Below, piece after piece: positions 43,968 to 56,602 of a stretch of 64,000 bases of DNA. Position numbers and translations under genes: made by a program. Position 1 is the first letter of the stretch; each line of letters opens with the position of its first letter. Under the pieces are notes generated by a model. It was given only the letters and a program-made list of their open reading frames with translations. It did not search any database and was not told the DNA's origin. The DNA comes from Chalara sp. BL73. Taxonomy: Eukaryota > Ascomycota > Leotiomycetes > Helotiales. The stretch is taken from assembly GCA_918026815.1 (NCBI GenBank), contig CAKJVC010000042.1, forward strand, positions 124,001 through 188,000. The letters are read 5' to 3'.

Positions 43968-46900
43968 GCTTATCGAATTTCTGTAATTGAGTGGCTACTT
44001 TGCTTGGGATAAGGCGCAACTGATTGAAGTGAACAGATGTATCCTCAAAATGAGGAGTGAAGGTAAATGAGGAAAGTGAAGCTCGAAACCCCCGCTAGGA
44101 CGAAGCTAGCTATCTACAGCTTGAAATGCAGTGATGTTCTGTATGCCCGAGGCTTGAATGGAGTGATGTAGACTTAGCAACAGCGTGCTAGGGAAAGGTA
44201 TAATTATTGAGCAGAAGGATGTGAGATAATTTGAAGAAGTATTGGTAGTATTTTGATGATGGTCCTGAGGGAAGAGTAGCTGTTGGCATTGATTGAGGAG
44301 GGGGTGGTACGGAGAGAGGGAAGGTGCTTATGTTGTGGTGGTGATGTTGATGGTATTGGATAGCTTGGAAACCTGGGGTGTGGTAGGCGATAGGGGAAGG
44401 TACACTTCAATCCGGATTAGGAAAGAATGAAGCTAAAGTGAGGTGAACACATTCAATACTCTCTCTCGCGCTCCGATTGTTTTCATCCAATGTTTCGTTT
44501 GTTATGGGGAACCTCGCATGGACTTAATTCGATGGCGACACTTGCTTTATCTTGGGTTTGTTTGTAGATTATGGATGACATGAACCTGTGCCTCTAAGTG
44601 CAGTATAGATTATGGACGAGGTTCACGACATAGAACAAAATCCGCTTCAACAAATTCACATTTCAAAGCCAACTATGCTGGGCCGAGTTTCCGTGAATTG
44701 AGAGGATTGGCATCGCCGCAAGTATGGATACTTGTATTAGAGCCCTGACTGCTTGCCTCCCCCGCAAACTACACATTTATGTGATGCAAAGTCAACATTG
44801 AATACAGATGTGACTTACCACAGCTATCACTCAATGTAGCTCATCTCATTTAAGTGTTTTTCCAGCTCCTCCTTTGACCTTGTCTAGCTGACATGAGCAT
44901 GTAAAAACAGGCTTATTTTTAACTTGTGTGTATTAAGCAACATCACTAAGTGATCCAGCTTCCAATTCCCCCAGAAGGGCCATCTTAGGACTCAGTCAAC
45001 TGCTTAAATAACTGGTACTTATAAATGTAGAAGACGCTCAACTTGCAAACATAATTCCAAGCTGATAGTGTGGTTGTTGCCAAAACAAGTCCAGCACATG
45101 CCCGAGACAGCAGGAGGATAAACACACAGATTTCGACCCGAGGCCTTGTACGATTTATCCAGTCAACTTATAAAAGAGTACGCCCGAATGAACTGCATGA
45201 ATATAGAGGGAGAACGCCATTCCCGATTCGAACATCTTTGCATATGGGCGGCGGGGTCCAGCCTCTTTCACTACTCTCAGTAGAATTTGGCAATAGGCAA
45301 AGCATAAGATGAAGAGTAAACCACCACGGCAATAGAAATCTAGGAACAGGAAACAGTGGCTCTATAGTGTTGCAGTGAAGTCGCATGCTATTGCCTTATA
45401 CGAAATCTGAAGTCGACTTTTAGAGGGAACCAACTTCAACCACCAGTTGGTGATCACCAAGTGCCCCAGAGTGGCTGCCATTCTATCATATATCCCAAAG
45501 CCACACGACCATACACCACAGCTTGCCATCAGGAGACATGGAAATACGCGATTGGCCTGATGGAACGACACTATCATTCCAGCCACAATCTCTGCAATTG
45601 ATTTCGTTGGGGTGTCCGATGATGCGTCCTCGCCTCTGGCCAAACCATCGAACTGGTTTTGATTCTTCCACCGATTGGAAAAGGGGGAGATCTGCCGTAC
45701 CCGGTGCGGTGGACTTGGGCATGATGAAACGCAGAGCCCGATCGTATCACAGACCGTTTCCTGCAAAGTTAGCATCATCCCCGCCCGCGTGTGTCTTCCG
45801 AGTGCCGGAAAGGAAAATTGGAATGTGACGTCCAAGGGTATCACAATCATCATCGACTGCTTGCTCTCTTTCAGCATTGCGCTCGTTAACAGAGAAGGTG
45901 TAATCACACACAGATTTGCAGTTTGATGAAGTTATTACGAAGTAGATGGTTGGGTATCTCATTGACCTATGCGACGGCTAGACAGGTCCCCAAATTCCAT
46001 GGCATGAAACCTTTAACTTCAGGTTAAGGCACACCGTCCCACCAGCCGTCGACTGCGGAAGACGGAAAGGCTACTGGACAGTAGCGTTGCGCAGGGCCAA
46101 ATTTAGGGGAGATGCCAGGGAAATGCCAAAAGAGGCTAAATCATTCTGGTGACTGTCAAGAGACTCAGGAACAGACCGGGATTCAGCTTGCGCTAGCACC
46201 GGATTGGACCAGGAACGCTACCTTCGACATCCCTTCAATAGGGGGCACGGCGGAAGTATCCTTTTATCCCAGTCAGTCACTTAGTCAGTCATACAGCACA
46301 CCAAGACCGAGTCGGCGTTGGAGTCTGACTGGGATGAGATCATACAAGGCGAGACGGGGTGGTAAGCAACAGATGGATATATTGATTTTTTCTCCAGTGC
46401 AAAAGTCTCATTCGAGGACGGGGAATATATGTCATCATCTGGTGGGTGTGTGATGGTTACGTTTGAAATGAATGACTTGTGGTCTTGACCTCGGAGATGG
46501 TGAAGAGCCCATCTTAATTTCGATTGAGCTCCAACAGTGTGTCAGTGATGGTCAAGATGTACACTAAAGCAGACGACTCTTATCAAGACAATCACGGTCG
46601 CATATGCGAAAGCCACTGCTGTGCAATTATTGCATTTTCCGAGTATTGCTTTCATACGAAACAATGTGGAGAGAATGCAACAGGCAGCAGAAGGATATCT
46701 CAAATCTCAGGCTTTCCGAGGTATCATAGCATGAACTATTATTTCTATATTTATCTGAGCACGAGCCCGCTCGAAAGGCTCTCTTCTGGCGTCTGAATGC
46801 CTTCAGGTATCCAGCCTAACAGATACTTAACACAGCCCTCTTCTTATTATTGAGCATCTTGCGTCGTGATGCAAGTAGCTAAGGTGAGGTTATTTGGGGA

Positions 46901-48877
46901 ATTTGCGCAGCAGCGCGTGAAGTTACAGTCGTACCGTACCAACGGCAATTCAGTGCCAATTAATTGGCGGTTGGTCCAGGATTTGTGCAGACGCGACAGG
47001 TTCGTGAGAGCATCATCATCATATTGGTGCAAACCTGCCGTAGAGCCCCAATTTTGCTTGACCGTGGAGGAAGAAGAATAATCATCGCCTGTGTTGTCCT
47101 ATACATCGCGTTCTCTCTTCAATAGTCCGAACCTATCGTACCTTAGTCTCGTAAATAATTGCTTTGCTGGCCACCTTGCAATCCAGACTCTGCAATGCCC
47201 TTCCCACCGCTACTTTAAGTCCTACAAAGGTACTGGAGTGGCACCCAACAAGCTGGGAATTGCTCGACCTCGTCATAACCTAAATCATCATCACAGGAAG
47301 TTACAGTGCCCGCGTCGACCAGCGCAATCTAAAGAAGAAAAACCAAATCTCAACAAATCCAATCCTCCACAATTGAAATCGATCGTACTCTCAGGCAGGC
47401 AGCTTCATTCATCCGCGGTCGCCAGGTCAATCAGGACCCAGCGACTGTCTAGGCCTCTGGAATCTGTGTGTGGGTGTCGAATAGGGAGCCCAGAAGCTGC
47501 CCCATACGCCGCGTGTGCTGGCATTCATCAACACGACTTAGTCTTAAGGCAAGGTAAAGCAAAGAAAAGAGAGAGAGAGAGTGAGAGAGAGGGAGTCAAG
47601 CAGGAAATAACGCCCCCCTCCCCCCTTCTCTCTCCCCCATCAATCCACCACAGCAACGACTACAACAACAACAACGATCCACATTCCCTTCGTTCACACA
47701 AGTCTTGATCATCGACACCTTTTATTTTACCATCCCTCTTTATTGCTCCTCAAGATCATCCTCATCTCTACCTTGCTCCTCTACCACAAACACCAGTTCA
47801 CGCGCCGCACCGGCAATTGGCATTTAACAATCTCAAACGGCCAGCAACCCCTGGCGCTCGAACTTGGCCCTAATCCGACTGCCCGTGGGTATTAGCGAGA
47901 TTGGTTTTATGCCCCCCAGGGAGCTTCCAGAAGGATATTATTCCTGCGTTACTTGTTCGGCATCATCAAACAAGATCGAATTAATTACGGTCATACTATA
48001 ATAATTCCATCACCATCAGCATCAGTCAGGAAGGGGGGCCCGTTGTTTCGAAAAACCAAGTTCATGCGATCCCGTACTTTTACGGTCTTTGCCAAAAGGA
48101 TTAGCCTTATGCGCTGCCCCCCCAAAGCAAAAAGCAAACAGCAACTTACTGACTTGACTGACCTGACTGACTTACCCATCAGGGGTGCTGCACCTCTCAG
48201 AACTACCAGTAAATTCAATCACTCCACGCCGCCATAAACACTACAGCACGCCCCTACACCACCACACCCTATACCCCCTATTTCGACACGCTAAACTCAA
48301 ATAACCCACGGAATACGTCCACTTAGTGATCGCCTTACCTCCTCCTCTCAAGCCTGCGGGACCTGACCCGCCCTCCAGCTTTCTGGTAACGGCTCCCTTA
48401 ACAAACTTTAGTCCCGTTCTCTGCTGCTGCTGCTGCTGCTGGTGGACCCCTTCCAGAGAACTGACTCCTTTACTCCTGGCCGTCCTGTCCTTCCTCATCT
48501 TTTACAATCATTACAATAAACATCTCCCTCCCTTCCTCAGCAACTGTCTTGTCTCACAATCCGCGGCCGCCAGCATATTTGCGTCCCTATTCACCAACCT
48601 CCTTGTTGTGTGCTGTCGCAACTGCTCACCTCATCTCGACCCTCGACTTCCTTCGTCTGAATGCAACGGTAGTCTCTGTAGCTCTTGTAGAAGAGCTAAA
48701 TCAACGGCAGGCATTGGTGGGCATTAATCCGTTCCTTCCTGAATAGTTGCTGGTCGTGTCGGATCACTGCTGACGCGATTATTCCGTGCAGCATCGCCGT
48801 TGATTCCACACAAACCCCCTTTCGGCATTGCCATCCACACTCTTTTCAATTCTGGCATATAGTGCCAATCAATAATC
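43968..48877. other. Gene-poor 4.9-kb divergent region before IME2
   Basis: No convincing gene is found between the divergent starts of the Stc1-domain gene and IME2. ORFs such as 45362..45907 (-, 181 codons), 45523..45828 (+) and 47091..47708 (+, 205 codons) overlap one another in several frames and lack motifs; the last is low in complexity near its end. The final 1.2 kb is pyrimidine-rich and includes a GA repeat (47567..47592) and seven CTG units (48421..48441). It could be a long IME2 5' UTR with upstream ORFs. Confidence 0.45.
48421..48441. repeat. (CTG)7 microsatellite
   Basis: Seven tandem CTG units lie about 440 bp upstream of the IME2 start codon, in what is probably the promoter or 5' UTR. 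Confidence 0.85.
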
Positions 48878-51326
48878 ATGACTGTCGCCCACGATTTAAT
48901 TAGCAGGAGGTCTTCCACGCCAACCCCTACATCCGGCACCGCGTCGTTGGAAGACAGGTTTGAAGTGTTGAAGGAAATTGGAGATGGGAGCTTCGGAAGT
49001 GTTGTGCTCGCACGAGTACGTTCGGCTGGTTCAAGCGTAGCAAGGCGTGGCACAGTGGTAAGATACGGGCAGCAGAATTGTGGAAAGGTCGTGTCTAACA
49101 ATCAGCTAGATCGCTATCAAGACGATGAAGAAGCAATTCGAATCGTTTGCACCATGTCTAGAGCTTCGCGAGGTCGTCTTCCTTCGGACACTTCCAAACC
49201 ACCAGCATCTTGTTCCAGCGTTAGACATTTTCCTCGACCCTTTCACCAAGAAACTACATATCGCTATGGAATACATGGATGGGAATCTATATCAACTAAT
49301 GAAGGCGAGAGACCACAAATGTCTCGATGTGGGCAGCGTTAAAAGCATTCTGTTTCAAATAATGCAAGGACTAGAACATATCCATGCTCATAATTTCTTC
49401 CATCGAGACATCAAACCTGAGAACATCCTTGTGTCGACCTCGTCACACCAAGATTCTGGGAACTCTTTCCGAAGATACTCGGCTTTGGTCACACCACCAT
49501 CGACCCCACCAGCATATACTGTCAAGATTGCCGACTTTGGATTGGCTAGGGAAACACACTCAAAGCTGCCATATACGACATATGTATCGACTCGATGGTA
49601 TCGGGCGCCTGAAGTGCTCCTCCGGGCCGGCGAATACTCAGCTCCAGTGGATATTTGGGCAATTGGTGCCATGGCTGTAGAAATCGCCACGCTTAAGCCT
49701 TTGTTTCCCGGTGGAAACGAAGTTGATCAGGTTTGGAGAGTTTGCGAAATCATGGGTAGCCCAGGGAACTGGTACAATAAAGCCGGTACCAGAGTCGGTG
49801 GTGGAGATTGGAGGGAGGGAACTCGGCTCGCAGGGAAACTGGGCTTTTCTTTCCCTAAAATGGCTCCTCACTCGATGGACACGATTCTGCAGGCTCCTCA
49901 ATGGCCTGCATCGCTCAGCAATTTTGTCACGTGGTGCCTGATGTGGGATCCCAAGGCCCGGCCAACTTCAACACAGGCTCTAGCTCATGAATTCTTCACG
50001 GATGCCGTGGATCCGTTAAGACCCAAATCCTCGGCTTCGCGAATGCTAGGACGGAAACAATCCGACCTTAGCTACCGTGGATCGAAGGATGGATCTGAGT
50101 CAACACCAACCTCTACTTCAAAACCATCGTGGTTCAGAAAATCTCTCATCGGCCGGTCCGATAGTGGAAATGCAGCAGCACCACAGTCGGTTGGGAAAGA
50201 GAACATCGCTCCTCGCCCATCTCCTGTACATGCATCCACGACAAACGACATCCCAGTGGCCAAAACTCGTCCACACCCCGGCAAAAGGTCTACTTGGACC
50301 AACGGACCTTCCAACGTAGCTCCAATGCCAATTTTGCCTACGATCAAGCCTATATCACCCCTCTCAGATGCTGTGACAGCACAGGCTAGCAGTAGAAACC
50401 CATCTTACAGTGACGCGTACAATGCAGCTGGCCCACGCCACTCGACCATGGACGACAAGGTGGCTAAGAAGATTGGACGACAACTTTCCGTGGCTTCAAG
50501 CAATAACCATTATGCTGAGATACACCGTCATCAAGCCGAGATGGCATTGAACGGCAACACAGGCTTAGCGTCACCCCCGAACGGTCAGAAAGAGAGCTTC
50601 TTCTCGCATCTGAGAAAACGAGCAAGAAGATTCTCGGGACGTCAGTCACATACGCCAATCTCGCCGAAGTCTATGGATATTGAAGCCCAAGCTGGGTGTG
50701 GACCATGGGCTAGTAATAGGTCATCCATGGTTCTGGATGGAAATCAGCTTGCAAGTCCCGTCCAAAAGGTCGATACATATGAGGCTTTAGACAAGGCTTT
50801 ACGCAACGTTCAGCAGAATCTTGATTCTCAGCCAAGCGCTCCAATGCCTCCTAACCACGTTATCAACCCAAGCAGCGGGCTCAAAAGGCATCATTCGCTG
50901 CCACAACAACAACCACGTTCTGTGGACAATCTGCGGAGTGGAGGACAAGTGTCAGGGAGAACTCGCCGTGCGCCACAAGGAGCACGCCAGTACGAGACTC
51001 CTGAAGAAGAGGACGAGCTGCTTGACGAAGTCTTATCGAGTACACATAAAGCTATGAAGCGTTTGGATCGTAACTCATACCACAATGAACCGAGACAATC
51101 CCTTCGACAATCGCAAAGTACAGCAGCAATCTCAAATCCTTATCCTACCCCGTCACCTTCTGCAAATGGCAACACCGTCCTTTTCGGTCATGGTGCAAAT
51201 CAGGTCACACCTTCAAAAAGTGTGCCAAACAATAAGCAATCGTCAACGCCACCATATGACTCAGAAGAGAATGAGTGGGCTACATCTGCGGCTGCCAGCA
51301 TCTTCGCCGCGCAGAATCGGTTCTGA
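48878..51326 (+). CDS. IME2: Ime2-type meiotic protein kinase (RCK/MAK family)
   Basis: Exons 48878..49057 and 49110..51326 join in phase 0 to give 798 residues. The kinase domain covers about residues 27-335. Its key elements are the Gly loop GDGSFGSV (35-42), the ATP-binding Lys in IAIK (K64), the catalytic HRD (D160) in HRDIKPEN, DFG (D202), the activation-loop T-T-Y (216-218) followed by VSTRWYRAPE, and a 30-residue insert before DFG that is typical of Ime2. The C-terminal 460 residues are disordered and Ser/Pro-rich. In yeast, Ime2 drives meiotic entry; in filamentous fungi its homologues regulate sexual development, light response and secondary metabolism. The TxY motif suggests dual phosphorylation. 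Catalytic residues are intact. Confidence 0.92.
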
Positions 51327-52688
51327 AACAATCGCTTGTATACTTAGGGAGGAAAAGTTGTTATTCACATCTTCATTGCATGGTGTTTTGGGTGTTTTTG
51401 GGCAGCTTTGAGCTGCCCTGATTTTCGAAAACATTCCTTTGTCAACCAAATCGGATTCGGCTTCTTTCACGCCTGGAAATTATCTGGGACATGCGTGTAC
51501 AATCTGGCGTCATATTTGGCTGTTTTTGCTTCGACGCGCTCATTTATCATTCGATATTTCCAAATCATCTTCATACCCCGACAGAGATTCGCTAACTAGA
51601 AAGCGCATCCTGCGTATTTTTTTTTTTTTAGCTTTTTTTTACTTCAGTTTGAAATACCCATATATCTATAGACTGCACAGACTGTTTCACAGCAAGAAAA
51701 CAACCAATTTCCTTTGTCGACTACCGGGGGGGGATACCATATACTATTACCGCACACGGTGGCTTCGGTCGCGAGGCCATTTTTCTTACAATCATCTCTG
51801 TACAATTCTCACAAAGACTCTGATAGGTGCATTGGGTGGGAGCGCATGGGCTGGATCCTATCCAGCAAGGAGGAGGCGATCCTGAGTTTTTGATGATCTC
51901 TGTCGGAAAGTCCTTCCAACAGGATTGGGCAATATTCTGATGGGGTGCGTTTGGTGGTCTCTTGCATCATGCTGAGCAAGTAAGAGCATATTTATCGGGT
52001 TGTATTTAGAAGGGACAGGAGATCCGGATCTTAAAATATGCATGACCAAAAGCCTTATTATCTGCTTACTTGTGTTGTACTAATGCGCTATCCTGCAGTG
52101 CACATTAGCTTCCTGAGTTTCTCATCTACCGCAAAGAGGCATTAGCCATACAATCATTAGTACATCCTTGGTGAGTCTTTGAACTATGCACATCGTTTGT
52201 GCAGGGTCTCACATTCTGAATTTCTTGCCCGGCTTTTAATGTACCTCTAACAGCTGTGACAATGTTTTCTCACCGACAACATGTAAGTATACACCTCGAA
52301 GCTCCGCCCTGAACAACCCTTAGGCCAAAAGCGCCAAACTCAAAACTTAGCGGTTCCTAGCCTCACATGGTTTTGCACAAATATCAAGATACATCCCTGA
52401 GCTCCCCTACTCCCATCTCTTTCAAGATAGCTCTTGAAAACTGCATTTTATGAAATTTTCTCATGCGTACCAGATATAAGCTCTCAGACATGGCGCATAT
52501 CCGTACCCGGTTGGGGAACCGCCAAGCAACCAGCATACCCGAGCCGAGATATCAAGACTCAATTACACTCAGCGTCACTCACCTTCGCCATCGATGCGTA
52601 GCGGGAACATCTGAAATTCGGCACCGATCATTTTCTGCCCATCTTTTACATAAACTTTTATGTAGATTAGGTTGGAGTGACAAAACAA
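51327..52688. other. Intergenic, no supported gene
   Basis: This is the IME2 3' region and the promoter of the 2H phosphoesterase gene. A T-rich run lies near 51620..51650. ORFs at 51439..51885 and 52463..52816 lack motifs; the latter overlaps the start of the next gene in another frame. Confidence 0.45.
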
Positions 52689-53690
52689 ATGCCTCGCCCA
52701 ACGCACTTCCTCGCCATCCCGCTCTGCACCCCCTCCTCGCTGTCACAACTCCGCGCCACGCTACCTACGCTCTACAGATCCGTCCTCGAAACGCCGCTTC
52801 GAGCGTCCCCCGCTGAGCACCCCCCGCCTTTCGGCCAGCCTTCTTCGTCGTATCCCGCAACGTCGTCTCCATCTTCATCTTCGACTTCGAGAGCCGACGG
52901 CTGGAGCGAAAGGCGAGCGCGCGAGGAACGGTCAGCGGGGGATGAGGGTACGGTTCCTGAGGGGGCGTTGAGGCCGCTGGGGACGTTGCATTTGACGCTG
53001 GGGGTTATGGCGCTTGATGGGGAGGGGTTGGATGCCGCGAAGGCGTTGCTGCGGGAGATTGATTTCGGTTCGATCTTGAGCTCGCTGAGGTCTCCTGCCG
53101 GCTACAGCGCCTCGAGCGAGGGAGACCGCGACGGTGAGGAGAGGAGGAGGAGACCCGAGAGGTTCGGCATCGCGCTGAAGGGCCTGGAGAGCATGACGCC
53201 TCGGAGCGCCGACAGGAGCACGATCCTGTACGCGAAGGTCGCTGAGGAGCTGGATGGGATGCTGCTTGGGTTCTGCGAGATGGCCAGGCGGGCGTTCGTC
53301 GATAGGGGCTTGATCGTCGAGGAGAATGGGAGGTCGAGCCGCCCGTTGCTGTTGCACGCTACCCTGGTGAACCTGGTGTACATCCAAGGACGGGGAAGGC
53401 GGAACAAGCCGCGCCACGATCCGGGGAGACTACGGGAGGTGCGTGCTGGGCGGCAAGAAGGTTCAACGCTAGGAGGTGCGGAGGTGTTTCAGAAGCGGCC
53501 GGAACGAACGGAGGGGAAAGGGAAGGTCACGTTTGATGCGAGGGGCTTGCTGGAGATGTATAAGGACACGGTGTGGGCGCGCGATATTCCGGTTGATAAA
53601 CTGGTGGTTTATAAGATGGGCGCGAAGAAGGTGCATGGCGAGGAAGGGGAGGCGTATGAAGCTGTTGCGGAGGTTGCTGTGACTGGCTAG
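52689..53690 (+). CDS. 2H phosphoesterase, AKAP7 NLS-domain family
   Basis: A single exon of 333 residues starting MPRPTHFLAIPLCTPSSL. Two HxT motifs, H101-L-T103 (GTLHLTLGVM) and H223-A-T225 (LLHATLVNL), are the paired catalytic motifs of the 2H phosphoesterase fold, as in AKAP7 NLS-domain and LigT/RNA ligase-like proteins. AERFGIALKG-like strands and a C-terminal (V/I)DKLVVYKMGAKKV strand complete the fold. Family members act on 2',5'-linked or cyclic nucleotide phosphodiesters; the substrate here is unknown. A Ser/Pro-rich insert lies at residues 38-90. Compared with neighbouring genes the sequence is strikingly GC-rich, especially at third codon positions, and intron-free. The ATG at 52689 is preferred because it places MPRPTHFLAIPL, the first strand, at the start. 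Confidence 0.8.
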   Translation: MPRPTHFLAIPLCTPSSLSQLRATLPTLYRSVLETPLRASPAEHPPPFGQPSSSYPATSSPSSSSTSRADGWSERRAREERSAGDEGTVPEGALRPLGTLHLTLGVMALDGEGLDAAKALLREIDFGSILSSLRSPAGYSASSEGDRDGEERRRRPERFGIALKGLESMTPRSADRSTILYAKVAEELDGMLLGFCEMARRAFVDRGLIVEENGRSSRPLLLHATLVNLVYIQGRGRRNKPRHDPGRLREVRAGRQEGSTLGGAEVFQKRPERTEGKGKVTFDARGLLEMYKDTVWARDIPVDKLVVYKMGAKKVHGEEGEAYEAVAEVAVTG

Positions 53691-55945
53691 AAAAAATTAG
53701 GGGCTGCTAGGCATGGAAAGTATCTTGAGAATGGAGGTTGGTCCGATTTGCTCTTGGATTCTGGAGGTAGAGGCCATGATAGCTGTTTGGACGTACACAG
53801 GTACGATGACCTGGAACACGTAACGGCCTGGGATGTAAGTATGACATGTTTAGAAAACATGGAGCCGGGCGGCTCTGTGTGCTACGATAGGGCCGAGGTA
53901 TATCGATATATACGCTAGTCGCAAGAGCGGATTATCCTATCGTCGTGCTTCGCAAGATACATCCCGCTCCACGTCCTAATTTCTCAACAATCCCGCCAGA
54001 GATTTTGAATTGGTGATATTTGTTACCAGCTACCGATATCGAACGATATATCCCCGTTCCTCAAACATATCCATGCCAGTATGTACTTGTGGCTTCGATC
54101 AAGCAGAAGGATTTTTGCGAGGTTGAAAGTCAGGGGTTCGCCATGGAAAGCTATATTTCTTGGGGGTGAGAATTAGGTATGGTTTTGTATATTTCATATA
54201 GAAAAGGCAATCACGCAGATAGCCGCGTTCATTGGGATAATCTGTCGCGGGAGGGGATGAGAGGGATCGGGAAGTGCGAGGTTGGGATGTAGTGTTGTGG
54301 GCTGGTGTATGAGACGGGGAGAGGCTTGATGACGAAGGGTGGATAGATGCCGGAGTAGATAAATCGAACGTGGGAGCATGGGCCTGCGAGTTTGTGGTGG
54401 TCTACGAGGTGGGCTTTTATAGACGTGTCACTCGTATGCTTTTGTTTTGTTTGCCGAGATCTTATCCGTGTGTAGACTGGTCGATAGGAGAGACGGGAGG
54501 AATATCACGGAGTTTTAGGCAATGGGGTTAGGCAGATAGAGAAGCTAGGGACGGAGACTGTGGATTTCCAGCGAAGTTTAGGAAGCCTTTTGGTTGACGG
54601 CTTGCTTTGCAAAAGCATACGATGAGGACTTACCGGAGAGCCTACTTGGCATTAACGTGTAACCTAGTGTCTGTGATAGGACCATAGTTCGTAATGTTGA
54701 AGAGGTGCAAAAAATGTTCCGAATAGTTGACAGATGCGAGAGTGAGATAACCGGATAAGAGGCCGGTATCAAAGCAACATGTAGCATGCCAACTAGGTAT
54801 ATGGAGGAAGTGTGAGGCATGATGATGGATGCATTCCATCAGAACAGATAACTCAAGGTAATTAATATTGAAAGCGCGAATGTAGGGCTCTAAGATATAA
54901 TTTTGGTAAAAGACTAGCTGTGTAAATGTGTACTATGATTGAACTATATAGGAAGCGTTAGATACGTGACGAAACAACGAGAATGTTAACCAAGATAAGT
55001 GAGGCTAGCAAGGTCTAGAGGCCGAGTGGTATGATAAATAGCAGAGCTGGGTAGGGAATGGTGGAACAAGCTCGGCTGTGACAGTGATGGAGGTGCTTTG
55101 GTAGTTGGACAGAATGGAGACGACCTTGGTGGCACGTGTTGTAACATCGCAGTGCTAAGGTCAATGTCAGTATAAGCCTGGTGTTGCACCTAGTTTATTC
55201 GGCGTGATGGAAGGAAAAGTCGTTTATTGGTACTCCATAGTGCTGTTAGGTTGCAATGATTTGCGACGGGTAGTGCGAGGCGAGGCAAGACGATGCGTAA
55301 GAGTATTTGCTACGGAGAGATGCGCGAGTGGCTAGCCAGGAGTCTTCTGCTGAGATTGAGTAGATGGATTTGGATGAAACATTGTAGTGGAAGTATTGAT
55401 TGTGGGGTCGATCATGAACATCGTAGGAGGATGAAATGTCCGTGGAAATGTCTGGTCAAGGCCTCAATGAGTTTTTGTCCCCAAACGGCACTTCAACAAA
55501 CGCTCGGAACAGAGCAAGAGCAGAAATAAGGATATTGTAGAATACTCTTCGTAGCCTATGTCTAATAGGACTCCTAATCTATCCGGCGTCGGGAAAGCAT
55601 CGCACACCCGTGCCTCTCCCGCATCCAATGTTCAAAAGGAACACCATCAAGGAAGAAAGAGAAGACGTCGAACGGAAAGGAAGGCCTTCGTTAAGGTATA
55701 ATCTCCGTCCCATCCAGAAAGCCTTCAAGATACATGAATAAAGAGAACGTGAAAATGCAACCGATGCGCCATAGCTATGGGGGGATATGTAAGAGAAGTC
55801 GACGTGCGCCGAAGAACTTCAATGTCGCAGCAGGATTTTCTGGTCGGCGAGGTCGTTGTTGCTTGGACACACGTCGAAGGGAATCCCAGTTGCGAAAACA
55901 GTCCGCCATCAATGGGCAAGCTATTTAAGATTGGGTATTAGCCGC
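53691..55945. other. Convergent intergenic region, no supported gene
   Basis: This 2.3-kb interval lies between two converging genes. Only short ORFs of 60-80 codons occur, scattered on both strands, without motif or splice partners. Confidence 0.5.
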
Positions 55946-56602
55946 TCATGAACTGGCGAAGAAGCTCTTGAGCACCTTCTCCACCTCGGCGTACTCTTCT
56001 TTCACCGTCTTCAGCGTCTCCTCGATCTTGGTGAGGCACACCTCCTCGTCCAACTCGTTGATGCCTTCGGCATCGGTCTTGTGGCCGTAGTGTTGAATCT
56101 TCTCGCATGAGTCCTGTGGTGGTTCAGCTGTTACTGCGGACTTTGAATCCTGCATCTCCCGCCGGAGCTTACCTTTACCTTAGTCAAGCCAAGCGTCGCA
56201 CTCGAGCCTTTTAGGAAGTGACCCAGAGATGACAGCTTCTCCAGATCTCTCTTTTCCCTATTTCACAACGAGAGGGTGGGGTCAGTGAATTATGCGTCGT
56301 TGATGCACGGAATCGATCCGGGTATCTTGACATACAGGGCGTCGTCCATATCTTTAAAGGTCTGCTCCGCCTGCTCAAAGAACCCAAACACAATGGACTT
56401 GCTGAACTCGCGCTCGTCCTCGTCGTCATCCATCTCTAAAATCTGCTCGAATGTCAAAGCATCGATGCTGTCGCCGAGATCCAAGCCCACGGAGCCCTCT
56501 TCGCTCTGTACAAAGCGCGTTAGCCTGGCTTCTTTCTTCTTCTTTACTATGGGTGGAATGCGGCGTGGTCCTTACTCTTTCTTCGGGATCACGGTCCGGC
56601 AT
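55946..56602 (-). CDS. YPD1: Histidine phosphotransfer protein Ypd1
   Basis: Four exons join in frame: 56602..56576, 56505..56336, 56257..56173 and 56113..55946, giving 149 residues. It is the HPt protein of the multistep phosphorelay that passes phosphate from hybrid histidine kinases (Sln1, Nik1 types) to the response regulators Ssk1 and Skn7, controlling osmotic and oxidative stress responses. The signature is DALTFEQILEMDDDEDEREF, FGFFEQAEQTFKDM, then LSSLGHFLKGSSATLGL, with H79 as the phosphorylated histidine, and CEKIQHYG. The helical end TLKTVKEEYAEVEKVLKSFF completes the four-helix bundle. In most filamentous fungi it is a single-copy gene. The exon joints match the family without gaps. 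Confidence 0.95.

Noticed and set aside
45362..45907. 181-codon minus-strand ORF in the IME2 upstream gap
   Set aside because: Competing open frames cover the same bases on the other strand, there is no recognisable motif, and composition does not favour it.
47091..47708. 205-codon plus-strand ORF before IME2
   Set aside because: It ends in GA-rich and Asn-rich low complexity with no domain; more likely promoter or leader sequence.
52932..53417. 161-codon minus-strand ORF inside the 2H phosphoesterase gene
   Set aside because: High GC removes stop codons on the opposite strand; the plus-strand frame has both catalytic HxT motifs.
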